A stretch of 64,000 bases of DNA, from contig CATNEN010000038.1 of assembly GCA_950097015.1 (NCBI GenBank), positions 6,880,001 through 6,944,000 on the forward strand. Direction: 5' to 3'. Numbering within the stretch: position 1 is the stretch's first letter; each line of letters opens with the position of its first letter. The notes below the pieces were generated by a model, which was given only the letters and a program-made list of their open reading frames with translations, made no database searches and was not told the origin of the DNA. Shown here piece after piece: positions 1 through 10,640 of this stretch. The stretch is from Macrostomum hystrix (taxonomy: Eukaryota > Platyhelminthes > Macrostomidae). The position numbers and the translations under genes are program-made.

Positions 1-144
1 GCATCGGCCAGTCTGGCGGTGCGCGGCTTCGGCAACTCGCCGAGGTCTGTGAGCTACGCCAGCAGAGCCACGTCCGCCGGTGGCGGAGGAGCCGGCGCAG
101 GCAGGAAGAACTCGACAGGACTCAGGGCCGACTACGGCTTCTGA
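1..144 (+). CDS. C-terminal end of an unidentified protein (partial)
   Basis: Frame 1 is open from the left edge to a TGA at 142-144 and gives 47 residues rich in Ser, Gly, Ala and Arg, ending in LRADYGF. The stretch is about two thirds G+C and drops abruptly to AT-rich sequence after the stop, as expected where a coding exon gives way to a 3' UTR. The low-complexity tail (SYASRATSAGGGGAGAG) carries no domain I recognise. It could be the tail of a cytoskeletal or RNA-binding protein, but that is a guess. The start and most of the gene lie outside the window. Confidence 0.5.
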   Translation, partial: ASASLAVRGFGNSPRSVSYASRATSAGGGGAGAGRKNSTGLRADYGF

Positions 145-404
145 GTAGGCCTTTAGGCAGCTCCTGTGCCCAGTTTGTGTGCCTTAAGCTTTTCTGTTGC
201 TCATCTCACTGTACATTTATTTTTTATTAGTCCATGAAGATTCTGCTTTATCAGCTTATGATGAATTCAGTCAACTCCAAGCAGCAACCAACTCGCAGCC
301 AGAATGATCTGTCAACTAATTGTTTCTGATCGCGTCATGACTCATTTGTCACAAACTGAACTTAATCTAAAATTAACTTATTGCCAAGGCTACAATGACC
401 TCTC
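145..404. other. Probable 3' UTR and flank
   Basis: AT-rich sequence after the TGA at 142. No gene is visible. TTTTTTATTAG-type runs near 218-230 are compatible with a 3' UTR, but no perfect AATAAA was found close to the stop. Confidence 0.4.
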
Positions 405-694
405 AGCTGCAATGACTAACATGCAGCTACAATGACCACCCATACAGCTACAATGACCACCCATACGGCTACAATGACCACCCATACGGCTACAATGACC
501 ACCCATACGGCTACAATGATCACCCATACAGCTAAAATGACCACCCATATGGCTACAATGACCACCAATACAGCTACAATGACCACCCATTCAACAACGA
601 CGACCACCTATGCAGCTTCAATGACCACCCATCAGCTACAATGACCACCCATGCAGCTACAATGACCACCCATACAGCTACAATGACAACCCAG
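405..694. repeat. Minisatellite, 21-bp unit
   Basis: About 13 copies of a 21-bp unit, core CTACAATGACCACCCATACGG. Because 21 is a multiple of three, both strands stay open (MTTHTAT on plus, MGGHCSC-like on minus). These readings are repeat artefacts, not genes. Confidence 0.95.
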
Positions 695-699
695 CTCGA

Positions 700-1470
700 T
701 CCCAGCTACATGTACAATGCAATCTCTCTGCTATGCAATGACCTATTGAATTCTATGGGCATGAAATGTATCACTTTTTAAAAGAACTACAAAATCTTGA
801 AGCACAATGGATCTCTTTAATCAGAGATTTTTTTGATGGCCTTTTAATGCGCAGTTTGTAAGAAATGTTTCTTTCGCTAAAAATACCATGTTAAGCCGGA
901 GTTTATTTATTCGAAAAAAATACTTTAGATTTCATTTGGTTTTTTTACTTCTCAACAGGTTTAAACAGGACCAAAACACTAAATAGTGCTATTGGTTAGC
1001 AAATTAAATTTATTTCTGCTGTACGAAATCGAACACTTCAAATGTTGACTCGCCAGGAAATACCGATAATTTTTTTTGTCTGGCCTGAATTCCTGAGCGC
1101 GAGCTGTCGCCATTTAGATGTTTTTTATATCTCATTATTCTCTTCAATCTACGAGTAGTCTGAGTACTGAATGAGTACGTTGGACGACTCCGCTTGGTGA
1201 AATTCTGCGCGAGGCACTCTTTCCCTCAGAAACCTCACCGCTCTGCTTCTATACTCAGGCCATTGTTTAGCTGTTCTGTTCTAAGTTTTTGTACTAAAAA
1301 AATGAGCTTTACTAGCCAGCTAGCTTTGATGGTTACTATTCATCTTTCAAAACTGAATTTTAAATGCGTTGAAGCACCAGCGCACTATACATAATTTTGC
1401 TGACTACATGACAATAGGCATCGCTAGCAACAATACACATTGCATAGTCCGGCGGATATGGCTATCGAAA
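700..1470. other. Intergenic, nothing recognised
   Basis: AT-rich unique sequence. Only short chance reading frames are present, and no promoter, RNA gene or transposon motif stands out. Confidence 0.4.
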
Positions 1471-1472
1471 TC

Positions 1473-1982
1473 CTGTGAATCGGCATTCTGTGTGAATCAG
1501 GATTCTGTGTGAATCAGGATTCTGTGTGAATCGGCATTCTGTGTGAATCAGGATTCTGTGTGAATCGGCATTCTGTGTGAATCAGGATTCTGTGTGAATC
1601 GGCATTCTGTGTGAATCAAGATTCTGTGTGAATCGGCATTCTGTGTGAATCAAGATTCTGTGTGAATCGGCATTCTGTGTGAATATGTCTTCATGTGAAT
1701 CGGCATTCTGTGTGAATCAGGATTCTGTGTGAATCGGCATTCTGTGTGAATCAGGATTCTGTGTGAATCAGGATTCTGTGTGAATCAGGATTCTGTGTGA
1801 ATCGGCATTCTGTGTGAATCAGGATTCTGTGTGAATCGGCATTCTGTGTGAATCAGGATTCTGTGTGAATCGGCATTCTGTGTGACTCGTAATTCTGTGT
1901 GAATATGTCTTCATGTGAATCGAGATTCGGTGAATCGGGATTCTGTGTGACTCGGGATTCTGTGTGACTCGGGATTGTGATT
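1473..1982. repeat. Minisatellite, 17-bp unit with 34-bp alternation
   Basis: About 30 copies of GTGAATCRGSATTCTGT. Two variants, with AGG or GGC before ATTCTG, alternate through much of the array and create a 34-bp higher-order period. A divergent unit containing ATATGTCTTCAT appears near 1681 and again near 1903, which suggests an internal duplication of roughly 220 bp. Confidence 0.95.
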
Positions 1983-2657
1983 CTTATTTACTTTGTAATG
2001 GTACACGCCATATGTCAGTGGATGGGTGACTGCGGTAAACGCGTTTCTCTCGCACTAAGGTCTTTGAGCTCGATGCCGCGGCAAAGCCACATTTATTTGG
2101 GGCGCAGCCACTAGAGAAGGCTTGGGGGCTTGTCGAACAATTTACGCCCTTGAGTGCCAACCTCCAAGGCACAGTGAAACTGCATGTACATTGTTTGACA
2201 ATAAGAAAGTCAGAGAAGTTGAAAACACCAGTATGAGCGTTTGCCTACGTACAGTATCTGCTCAGGAGTCAGCGAAATGGGCAGAATTGCCTCCTCGCTG
2301 GCTGCAGGTCTAGTGTCACCATATGATGTGCCGTTTCCCACAACCCTTCCTGCAAAGATTATTAATAATTTTTGTCCTTTATCATCAGCACCGCAAAATC
2401 GCGTAGTATATGTCTGTTCACTACTTTAAGTAGAGAGAAGCTGTCGCTATCAGATTTTAGTCAATGAATAGATATTCCACACAGTAATTAAGGGTCTGCT
2501 TGCAGATTGGCCCCAGTTCGTTGGCCAATCATTTGTTTTGACGATTATTTCGACATAAGAAGGGCTCGCTCCTAACTAGATAAGCTTTAAAGCATAAACC
2601 GATCTTGCCCTGTCAGCCTTTTTCTGATGGAGAGCGCCACCAAGCCACCACGAACTC
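1983..2657. other. 5' flank of the ankyrin/Mab-21 gene
   Basis: Unique sequence with no convincing gene. An ATG at 2627 opens a short frame that overlaps the presumed start at 2658 in a different phase. An in-frame stop (TGA 2625-2627) lies upstream of 2658, so the start at 2658 is the first in its frame unless an upstream exon is spliced on. Confidence 0.45.
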
Positions 2658-5600
2658 ATGACTGCCGCTGCCACAGCAAACTTGGAGACTGTTCAGCAGT
2701 GTCTGAATAGCGGATCGAGACCAAGCGAATCCTTCGAGTTCTTTGAGATGCAGCTCTCGCCTCTCCAGTTAGCCTGCTCGCTCGGCAAGCTGGAGTCTGT
2801 CAAGGCGCTTTTTAACGCTCAACTGGAGGCTGAGCACTCTGGACAGGGCGAGTCGCCTCTGATTCTAGCGTCAAAGAACGGACACCGTAAAGTTGTGGAC
2901 CATCTCATCAAACTGCAGGTTGACATCAATCTAACGGGTCCCGCTGGCGAGCCTGCGCTCTACGGCGCGGCACGAAACGGACACGAGAAGGTTGTCAAAG
3001 CGCTGGTCAAAGCGCAAGCCGATGTTAACCAGCAGAGCCGCAATGGGCAGTCAGCGCTCTGGATTGCGGTGCAGAATGGTCACAGGCGAGTTATCAAAGC
3101 TCTTATCAAGGCGCAAGCTGACGTTAATCTTTCGACAATCGATGGCGGCTCACCGTTATTGATAGCCACACAGATTGGCCAGACAGCAATCCTCACTTTA
3201 CTCATCGCGGCTCAAGCCAATGTGGAGTCTCAAACTCCAAAAGGTGATAAAGCTCTTCACGTGGCCGTGAGCAGTGGTCATTGGAGAATTCTGAATGCCC
3301 TCATCAAAGCGCACGCCGATGTCAACGCTAAGGATAGAAGGCACAGCTCTGCTCCGCTTCATCTTGCGGCGGAAACCGGTGCTCAGAGTATGGCTGATGC
3401 ACTCATCAGGGCTCAGGCGGATGTAGATGCTCAAAGGAGCACGGGAGCCACGCCGATCTTAATTGCCTCTCACTATGGCCACAGAGAAGTTGTTCGATTG
3501 CTTATAGGAGGTCAGGCGGATGTGAACATTCAGAGACTAACGGGCCACTCTCCGGTATATGTTGCCGCCCAGAATGGGCATACCCGTATTGTCACTCAGC
3601 TCATAAGAGCACACGCGGATGTTGACTCACAAGAGACAAACCAAGGTTCGTCACCATTGCACATTGCAGCCCAGAACGGTCACTGTCAAGTCGTAGACTT
3701 GCTCATTACAGCTCAGGCAGACGTCAACCTTATCGAAGATGTCTATGGGTCGTCGCCAATTTACATAGCGTGCCTCAATGGTCTTGAGCAGGTGGTGAAA
3801 TCTCTAACCAGGGCGCAAGCTGCAGTTAGCCTTCCAGCCAGCGCTGGCGTGTCGCCGCTTTACCTCGCGTGTCAGGGAGGCTATCAGCGCATTGTGAACT
3901 GGCTAATAAAAGCGCAAGTCGACATCAACCAGACAAACTCTGGCGGTTCATCACTTCACGTATCGGCGCACAATGGCCACAGGCAGGTGGTGGAGGCGCT
4001 AATCAATGCTAAAGCTGATGTCAACATTCAGACAGCCTCCGGAGAGTCGCCGCTCCACACCGCATCGCAGAACGGTTACTCAGACATTGTACATTTGCTC
4101 ATCCGAGCGCACGCCAGCGTTGATATCCAAAAGAATACAGGTGAGTCACCACTATACGTCGCATCAGACGGAGGACACGCAGACGTTGTTGATGTCCTCT
4201 TGAAAGCGCAAGCCCAAGTCAATCTACAAAGGACGAGCGGCGACTCGCCTCTTCATGCGGCATCACACAATGGTCACCTGGGGGTTGTGAGGTCGCTAAT
4301 CAATTCACAGGCTGATGTCGATCTTGAAAGAAATGACGGATGCTCGCCCATCTATTTCGCATCTCAGAATGGCCATCGCGATGTAGTTGAATTGCTCATC
4401 AGGGCTCAAGCGGATGTTAATAAGCAAAATGACTGCGGGGAGGCGCCACTCCACACCGCAGCGCAGAACGGCCGTCAGGAAATCGTGCAACTGCTCATCG
4501 GACAACAAGCCGATGTTGATATAATGACCAAAACGGGGCTCCCACCACTCTACTTCGCAGTTAATAGTGGCCAAGGCATTGTGATTGATTTACTCATTAA
4601 AGCAGGGACAAGGCTAGACCCCCCATCTAAATTGGAAGTCAGTCAGCCTTCGATCATTTACCTTTCATCTCTGAGCAATCACCAGCTCATTACGGACTCC
4701 GTAGCGAAGGCACTTGCTATGCAGAACTACGCTCCCTTTGCTGCCGATGACTATCTAGCACCTCAAGATGCTGATGATAGTGTTGTTCTTGAAGAGGCTC
4801 AGAGGATTGCTGATGCGATCTCAACAGCTCACGAGGACTTTAGACAAAGTCAACCTGATTGGGAATCACCATCCCACAATGAACAGGAGTGAGTAATGAA
4901 CTTTTCACAGCAAGCATTTTTATTTATCTTTGACATAATGTTAAACTTTTAATTAAGACGCAACCTAACCCGTTTTTATTGTAGTCATTTTTTGCATTTA
5001 CCGACTGCTAAAACTGACGGCCGTTAAATTTTTTGCTCTTATAGCTACTAAAGCTAACTAACAACTCAGCCCACACGAACAACTTTCAGAGCCTATGTCA
5101 GTGAAGCGGAGCTTAGCGAACAACTATACAATGCTCTCAAACAGTCAGGCTTCGTACAATCAAGAGCTGCCCTGCAGAGCGCTGTTGCTGACGTACTGCA
5201 AGAGATTCTTAGAAAGCGAATCTCCGACAACGAGCTCTTTGTCGTTGGCAGCTACTCCGAGGGCTGGGGCAATAGTCTGAAGACGCAGGATGGCAGGACA
5301 GATATTGAATCGGACATCGACATGATGCGACTCGTCTCAGGACAGGTGCATCACCCACTGGGTGTTTGCGAATGCCCTGGAGTCAGCGTTCGGCCTGAGT
5401 ACTCAAACGGCCACATTATGTGCCCCGGCTATGGTGAGAAAAATTCATTTCAGGCCTTAGAAAACTAGTCCGATTAGTAGAAAAAGCGTAAAATAAAATA
5501 TTACATTTTAATTTTCGCAGCGTCGAATCCAGCAATGCCATCGTTTGGATCCAATCTAAGGCCGGCGGTGGATCATGTTGTCGCCAGTCGAGTCTGCCGC

Positions 5601-6935
5601 TACCCAAACATTGCGCCGTTGCAGCCCGCCCGATTGTCTCAGTCGAAAATTCCCAAACCCGTGCTGCAGTCCCTCCAGCAGCATCTCACAGCCTCGTTTT
5701 CGCCCTGTCACGTGGTGCACGCAGCCTCACCTGGACGTGGAGGCCAGGAGCTGAGAGTAAGCACAAGCTTCTTGGAAAAGCGGCTGTTACGAAGTCTTGA
5801 CACAATACAGGGCCAACTGTTTGTCACACTCAAGTACTTAGTGAAGAAGGTGATAGCCCACAAGTCTGGCTTCGATGTGCAAGGCCTGAAACCGTACCAC
5901 ATAAAGACAGTCACATTTCGAATGCTGGAGGAGACGGCGGCTGAGGACTGGCGGCCCGAAAATCTCGTGAGTTTAACGAGGCGGTCATTGCAGATGCTTC
6001 TGGACTGTGTGGAGAAGAACTGCGCATCTGACAATGTTCACGGAAAAATCATGAGCCATTTCTTTCTGAATGATACGGCGCTGTACCTTAAAGGTGTGGG
6101 CAAGAAGGAAAATATGAAAAAAACACTCTGCACCATTGCGAAGACATTGAGAGCAGTGATAGAACAGCTGCCCCACCTGCTAAAGCAGTTTTTGAGCAGA
6201 CTCAAGCCTGTTGGTGAGTCAGGAAGATTCTACTTCCACCCGTTTCTCATCCTTCCGATGATTAGCTCCAATCAGGTGTCCGGCAGCTCAACGATCCCGT
6301 ACCATGCGATCCCCGATGTTGTTAGGGAGTGCCTTCTGCGCCTTTCTATTCAGGACTGCGGCAAACAATCTCAGAAGAGCCTCGTTGAGCTGGTCTCTTG
6401 CCTACCAGACTGTGCCTACTCAGCACGGGAGGCTCTCATGGCGCTGACCTGTCTGAAGTTCGGCGACCGAGACGCGGCAGTAAGAATTGTGAGCGACTGT
6501 AGAGGGCACGAAGTGAGCTGGGGCATCGACTGGTCCTCTGAAAGGTCCTCGATGGATGCCACTGCCAGCTTGGTGTGGCAGCACCTGTTGAGTCGGGACT
6601 CAGCATGGAAATTCTGCCTTTTGCTGGATCAGCGCCCGGAATTTCGGTTTGTTTCGGTAACTCTGAGCGAGTGCTTCCCGCTGCAGATGGTGCTGAACAA
6701 CACCAGCTTCTTCTACATGAACTTTGACGCTCTGCTGTGGGCCCTGCGATTTGAGCTGCGGACAGAAAGTGAGCAGGTCACCCTGGACGCCCTCCGAGCT
6801 CTGGCCGAGCGAGACGACGCGGACGAGCAGGAGCTGCTTGTGGCTGCCCGATTCTGTCCGGAGGATGAGCTGAGGCGGGAACTACTCGAAAGGCTCAATC
6901 AGCTAAAACTGCGGCAAGTTGTCTGTCAGCACTGA
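2658..6935 (+). CDS. Ankyrin-repeat protein fused to a Mab-21/cGAS-like nucleotidyltransferase
   Basis: Three exons, 2658-4888, 5090-5433 and 5521-6935, join in frame across GTGAGT..TTTCAG and GTGAGA..TTCGCAG introns to give 1329 residues. Residues 1-690 hold about 20 ankyrin repeats of 33 residues (consensus SPLHIAAQNGH..VV.LLI.AQADVN). An acidic linker follows. Exon 2 encodes the nucleotidyltransferase signature: GSYSEGW at 797-803 and SDIDMM with acidic D819 and D821. D876 in AVDHVVA is the likely third metal ligand. Exon 3 supplies the Mab-21 C-terminal half, including STSFLEKRLL, LKPYHIKT and WRPENL. The cGAS zinc-ribbon pattern is absent. In family terms this is a cGAS-like receptor architecture: such enzymes sense a ligand and make a cyclic dinucleotide for STING. 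Activity, ligand and product here are inference. Mab-21 proteins without enzymatic activity are the alternative. Confidence 0.9.
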
Positions 6936-8436
6936 ATTGGTCAGAATAACGTTATACGACTATAAAAACAACCCTATTTGAAACTGACCTGACAAGTTTG
7001 TCGGATGCACAACCAGTGGTACGCTCGTACAGCGGTTACCCAATCGTACCCATGAACTTGCGCTTTGGGAACCCAATTGGTTCATCGAGGCTGAGATTCG
7101 ATCCTCTGACCTTGAAACTGTGAAAAACTTTTAATATTCATGGAAGCGTGTCAGTACTTTGCGAGTATTAGAGAACATGATGTTTTCCCGCAAGAGTTCC
7201 CGCGAGAGATTTTCCTGCGCCGAGGTTTTCTCCCCCCACACCGTTCAGTGCCAAGTTTCAGCAGAGACTTTTAATTCTAAAGATTCTAATTTAAACTTCA
7301 GTGCCTGAAAATTCATTGTGTCTAGCTAGCTGCGATTTTCACAGTTGCGCAAGGTTCAACAGTAGAAAGACCACGCCTTTCGCAGCAACCACTCCGTCCA
7401 ATCAGCAATGCGGCACATCTTTTCACATGGGGAAAGACCCGGGTGGCGTATCCCACCCCTGTGGTGTTTCTACTGTTAAGCTGCATAACCTATCTTAAAT
7501 TTTTATCTGCATATTTACAGTACCGCTTCGCCTGAAAGTTGGTGAGAGAGTGCGTACATTTTGTCCGCTAGCTCTGTCTGCACAGCTTCGGCTATTCAAT
7601 GCTAGCAGTGTACAAAAAAAACAGTTTCAACACACGAATGCTGTTTCGTTTATTCATTGTACTTACTTACGAGCTCGTACCTACGAACTAATTAAGTCTG
7701 TGCATAGCAACTAAGCCCTGTCGTAATAAAATGAGCTGTTCTTTCTCATTCAAACCCCCAACACACCTGAGATAATAATAAGACCCAGGAAAAAAGCATT
7801 GTAAGAAAACATTCTAATAACGACAAACAAGCTTAGTACGAGCAGAAAAAGTATCTTTTCTAAGATTTGGTTTGCCGGATTGCAGGTTTGATTTGAATAG
7901 GAAAAATGTACATCTACGCTCGTTATAATTGTTAAAATGTGCTTTACTCGTATTCAACGCAATATAAAATGTTACACTCTAGCAGAGATAACGCTCGTAC
8001 CTCGTATTTTTAATTAAAAATGCAGTCTTGTCGACTTTCGCATCAATAAATTCCTGGGACAGAAATGGCATTGGAAAAGAACAGGAAAGGGTCAGGAACC
8101 AGACAGGTAAAGGACAGACAAGGTCGTAGTCGGTGTCAGATCAGTCTAAAACAGGCGGACAATTTTGAGCACAGGCAGGAACAGCAGGAAAGCCGGGCAA
8201 ACGATGCGTTTTTAGCTCAGCCACAAACAGAAGATGAGCAAAAGGCCTCCGCCTCCCCGAGGGTATTTTACTAGTAAACTTCCAAAAAAATTATGAGTTG
8301 ACAATAAGATGTCCATGCCTTAGCAACCAATCGGACACAAGCACCAATATTCTTTTAATAATAAAAGAGGAGCTCGAAGCGACCCTGGGCTGCCTCAAAG
8401 CAGCTCAGCAACTAGCTTCAGCAGCGCTCAGTCCTC
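6936..8436. other. Intergenic between the ankyrin/Mab-21 gene and the lectin gene
   Basis: AT-rich, with only chance reading frames. No clear AATAAA directly follows the stop at 6935. TTAATTAAAAAT and AATAAA near 8015-8050 lie too far downstream to assign. Confidence 0.4.
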
Positions 8437-9337
8437 ATGGCTGCGCCGATCAACAAACGGCGCCTGCTGCTGATGTTCTCAGCAGCCGTGGCAGCCGCCG
8501 CTTGTCTGGCAGCGGGCAGCCGCAGCTTCCTGCGACCAACCGCCTGCGCTGCTGGTGCGACCTCCGTGAACTCCAGCGGAGCTGCGGGCGGCCTCGCAGA
8601 GTGCGCCCTGCGCTGCATTGGCTCCAGTTGGTGTGCCGCATTGCTGATTGGACGGAGTGGCTGCTGCGACTGCGCCCTGATCGACTGGGAGCTGTACTAT
8701 GGCTCCTGGTTCGGCCAGGGAGCCGTCTGTCCCAGTGGCTTGTTTGAGAATGAGACAGGTGAGTCGGTCTTGCTTGTGAACGATGTTATCAGTGCAGCTG
8801 ATCTGAAGCAGACAAAGTTTGATTTCCAGTGAAAATTATCCCATATCAGGTAACAGGTATCGTCAGGTACTTGTACCAGGTATCAGCAATTAACGCTCGT
8901 AAAAATACTTCTGACAAAAATAATTTTCTGCCGTGGAGCTGCTGCGGTTTTCCAGCTGCCAGCAGATCAACGGGACCTACGGGGCCACGTGCTTAAGGGC
9001 CATGGACGGCATCACCCAGCAGAATTATTTCGCTGGGTCCTGCACGCACACTACAGCAAGCAACCACAACTGGTGGCGGGCCAGTCTGCCCGAGCGGGCC
9101 TTCATCGAGACCATCGCTTTGTACAACCGTCAGGACTGCTGCTCACAAAGACTGAACAACTTCACCATCAGCCTGGATGGCTCAGTTTTTGCCTCTTACT
9201 TTTCTGCCAGCGTGTTTTCAACGATGAACTTTAGCTGCAGTCGAGTCGGCCAGACGGTGCAGGTGGACCAGTACATGACGAGCGACAATTTCCTAACCCT
9301 GTGCGAAGTGATGGTGTACGGCAGGCGTTTCCAATGA
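8437..9337 (+). CDS. Secreted or membrane F-type lectin (fucolectin domain) with Cys-rich N-terminal domain
   Basis: Exon 1 is 8437-8758, ending ACAG|GTGAGT. It encodes a signal peptide (basic MAAPINKRR then a hydrophobic Leu/Ala run) and a Cys-rich PAN/apple-like segment (LAECALRCIGSSWCAALLI). The last exon, about 8963-9337, encodes an F-type lectin domain: AMDG, GSCTH, WWRASLP, IALYNRQDCCSQRL. The fucose-binding motif H-X26-R-X-D-X4-R is exact, from the His of SCTH to RQDCCSQR. Direct joining of these exons is out of phase at every available AG. Including a 20-nt exon at 8830-8849 restores the frame and gives 238 residues. F-type lectins bind L-fucose glycans in invertebrate immunity or gamete recognition. 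The domain call is firm and the middle of the gene model is tentative. Confidence 0.82.
8830..8849 (+). other. Candidate 20-nt microexon of the lectin gene
   Basis: TTTGATTTCCAG precedes it and GTAACA follows it. Adding these 20 nt turns the phase-1 end of exon 1 into a phase-0 end, which then matches CCAG|CAGATC (exon from 8963) or the neighbouring AG three bases on. It would encode VKIIPYQ. Confidence 0.5.
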
Positions 9338-10480
9338 CCCTTTCGTGATACAATGAGCCATTTACTATTTCATGCGAATGTATCCGCGCAATTGAGGAGA
9401 GTGAAAAGAAGAGCTTGTTGCTATGGCGATTCGGAAATGGACTTTTCTTAACGGAACGCTTTTTTACGACACGAGGGCAGCGTCATGAAGGCTGTCAATT
9501 ATGCAACCGCGTATATACTCAGCAACATAAACGTGACAATCCCGAAGAGGAGGCAAAAATCTCTCTCACTTGAAATTGTGAATGACAAGTTAAACAGCCT
9601 CAAAATGCACTTCAATGCATAGAGTAAGTCTTCACGACTTAAGCATGAGGCAAATTTTAGTTTCTCGCCAGGAGAGCCACCACTTTTTGCTGAAGCTAAG
9701 TATAATTGACCATTTATAGTTGGAACGGTTGCTGCAGCATTGTTCGTTGTCCAGCTGCTGGGCCGGCAATGACTACCGCCTGTGCAGCACTCCAGAGCAC
9801 GCATCTGGGGTAACTCCTTGCTAGATGATTATGGCGGCCGGGAAAGCATGGTATTTTACTGCTTTGCCAAAAAAAACTGACAATTTGTTGGGAATTATTT
9901 TTTGTCATTTACGCTCGTATAATACTATAGAATGCTAAAAGTGCACTAAGGCCGGGTTACGGCATAGAAAATGCACAAGCATTTTACTGCAATTAGTTAC
10001 TGCCGGGGTCGGATTCAAAACTGGTGATCCACGACGACTTCAACTAATGAAATGAACTATTGTTCTCCGCATAAAGATAAACTCGTACATACGTAAAACA
10101 TAAAACTATAATACTTTTAGCATAACATTTTTACATTACACTGTGACCGCTTTAATTAATAATAATAATATAATTAGCGGTAATAATACTAATAATAATA
10201 ATGAGTTATAAGCTCCTTTTGTAGTAGGGAGTCGATCGCACTTTGGTTAGAGATTTGGACTTAACTGTCTGGCTTGAGAAGTCGGAATTTATAATAGTCC
10301 TATTAATTTTTACGAGAGCTATTAGTTTGTGTCCCATATAGGACCTATTTGAAGGTATATAGACAAAATTATCTGCATCAGTTCACGCCGCCAGCTGCAA
10401 ATTCGCTATAGATCAGATATCGGCATCAGGCATCGATATCGGGTGGGAATTCCAGTTATCGAGATGATCTCAAATTAATT
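9338..10480. other. Intergenic with AAT/TAA microsatellite
   Basis: No gene seen. An imperfect AAT/AATA tract lies at about 10150-10205. The rest is AT-rich unique sequence. Confidence 0.45.
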
Positions 10481-10582
10481 AAGGACAACTGAAGTTACGT
10501 TATATATATATTACTATTACTATTACTAAATTACTATTACTATTATATATTATATATTACTATTACTACTTCAGTTGTCCTT
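10481..10582. repeat. Inverted repeat around an ATT/TATA microsatellite
   Basis: AAGGACAACTGAAGT at 10481-10495 is the exact reverse complement of ACTTCAGTTGTCCTT at 10568-10582. The 72-bp spacer is a TATA/TTACTA microsatellite. Outside the arms, a looser GAGAT/GATC similarity extends the inverted pairing. This could be a small MITE-like element or a replication-generated palindrome. Confidence 0.75.
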
Positions 10583-10584
10583 GG

Positions 10585-10640
10585 GTGATCTCTCTGAAGT
10601 CCACGGACTGAACAGCTACACACAGCCTGGAAGCGACCGC
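10585..10640 (+). repeat. SINE 3'-tail remnant
   Basis: GAAGTCCACGGACTGAACAG followed by CGACCGCG-rich sequence resembles the tail of the SINE at 18350 (GTCCATGGACTGAACAGCCG). Head and B box are missing. Confidence 0.45.

Noticed and set aside
5708-6034. 108-residue minus-strand frame within the Mab-21 exon
   Set aside because: It is antisense to a well-supported exon.
8065-8274. 69-residue frame upstream of the lectin gene
   Set aside because: It is Gln/Lys-rich low-complexity sequence without a domain or splice signals, and is probably chance.
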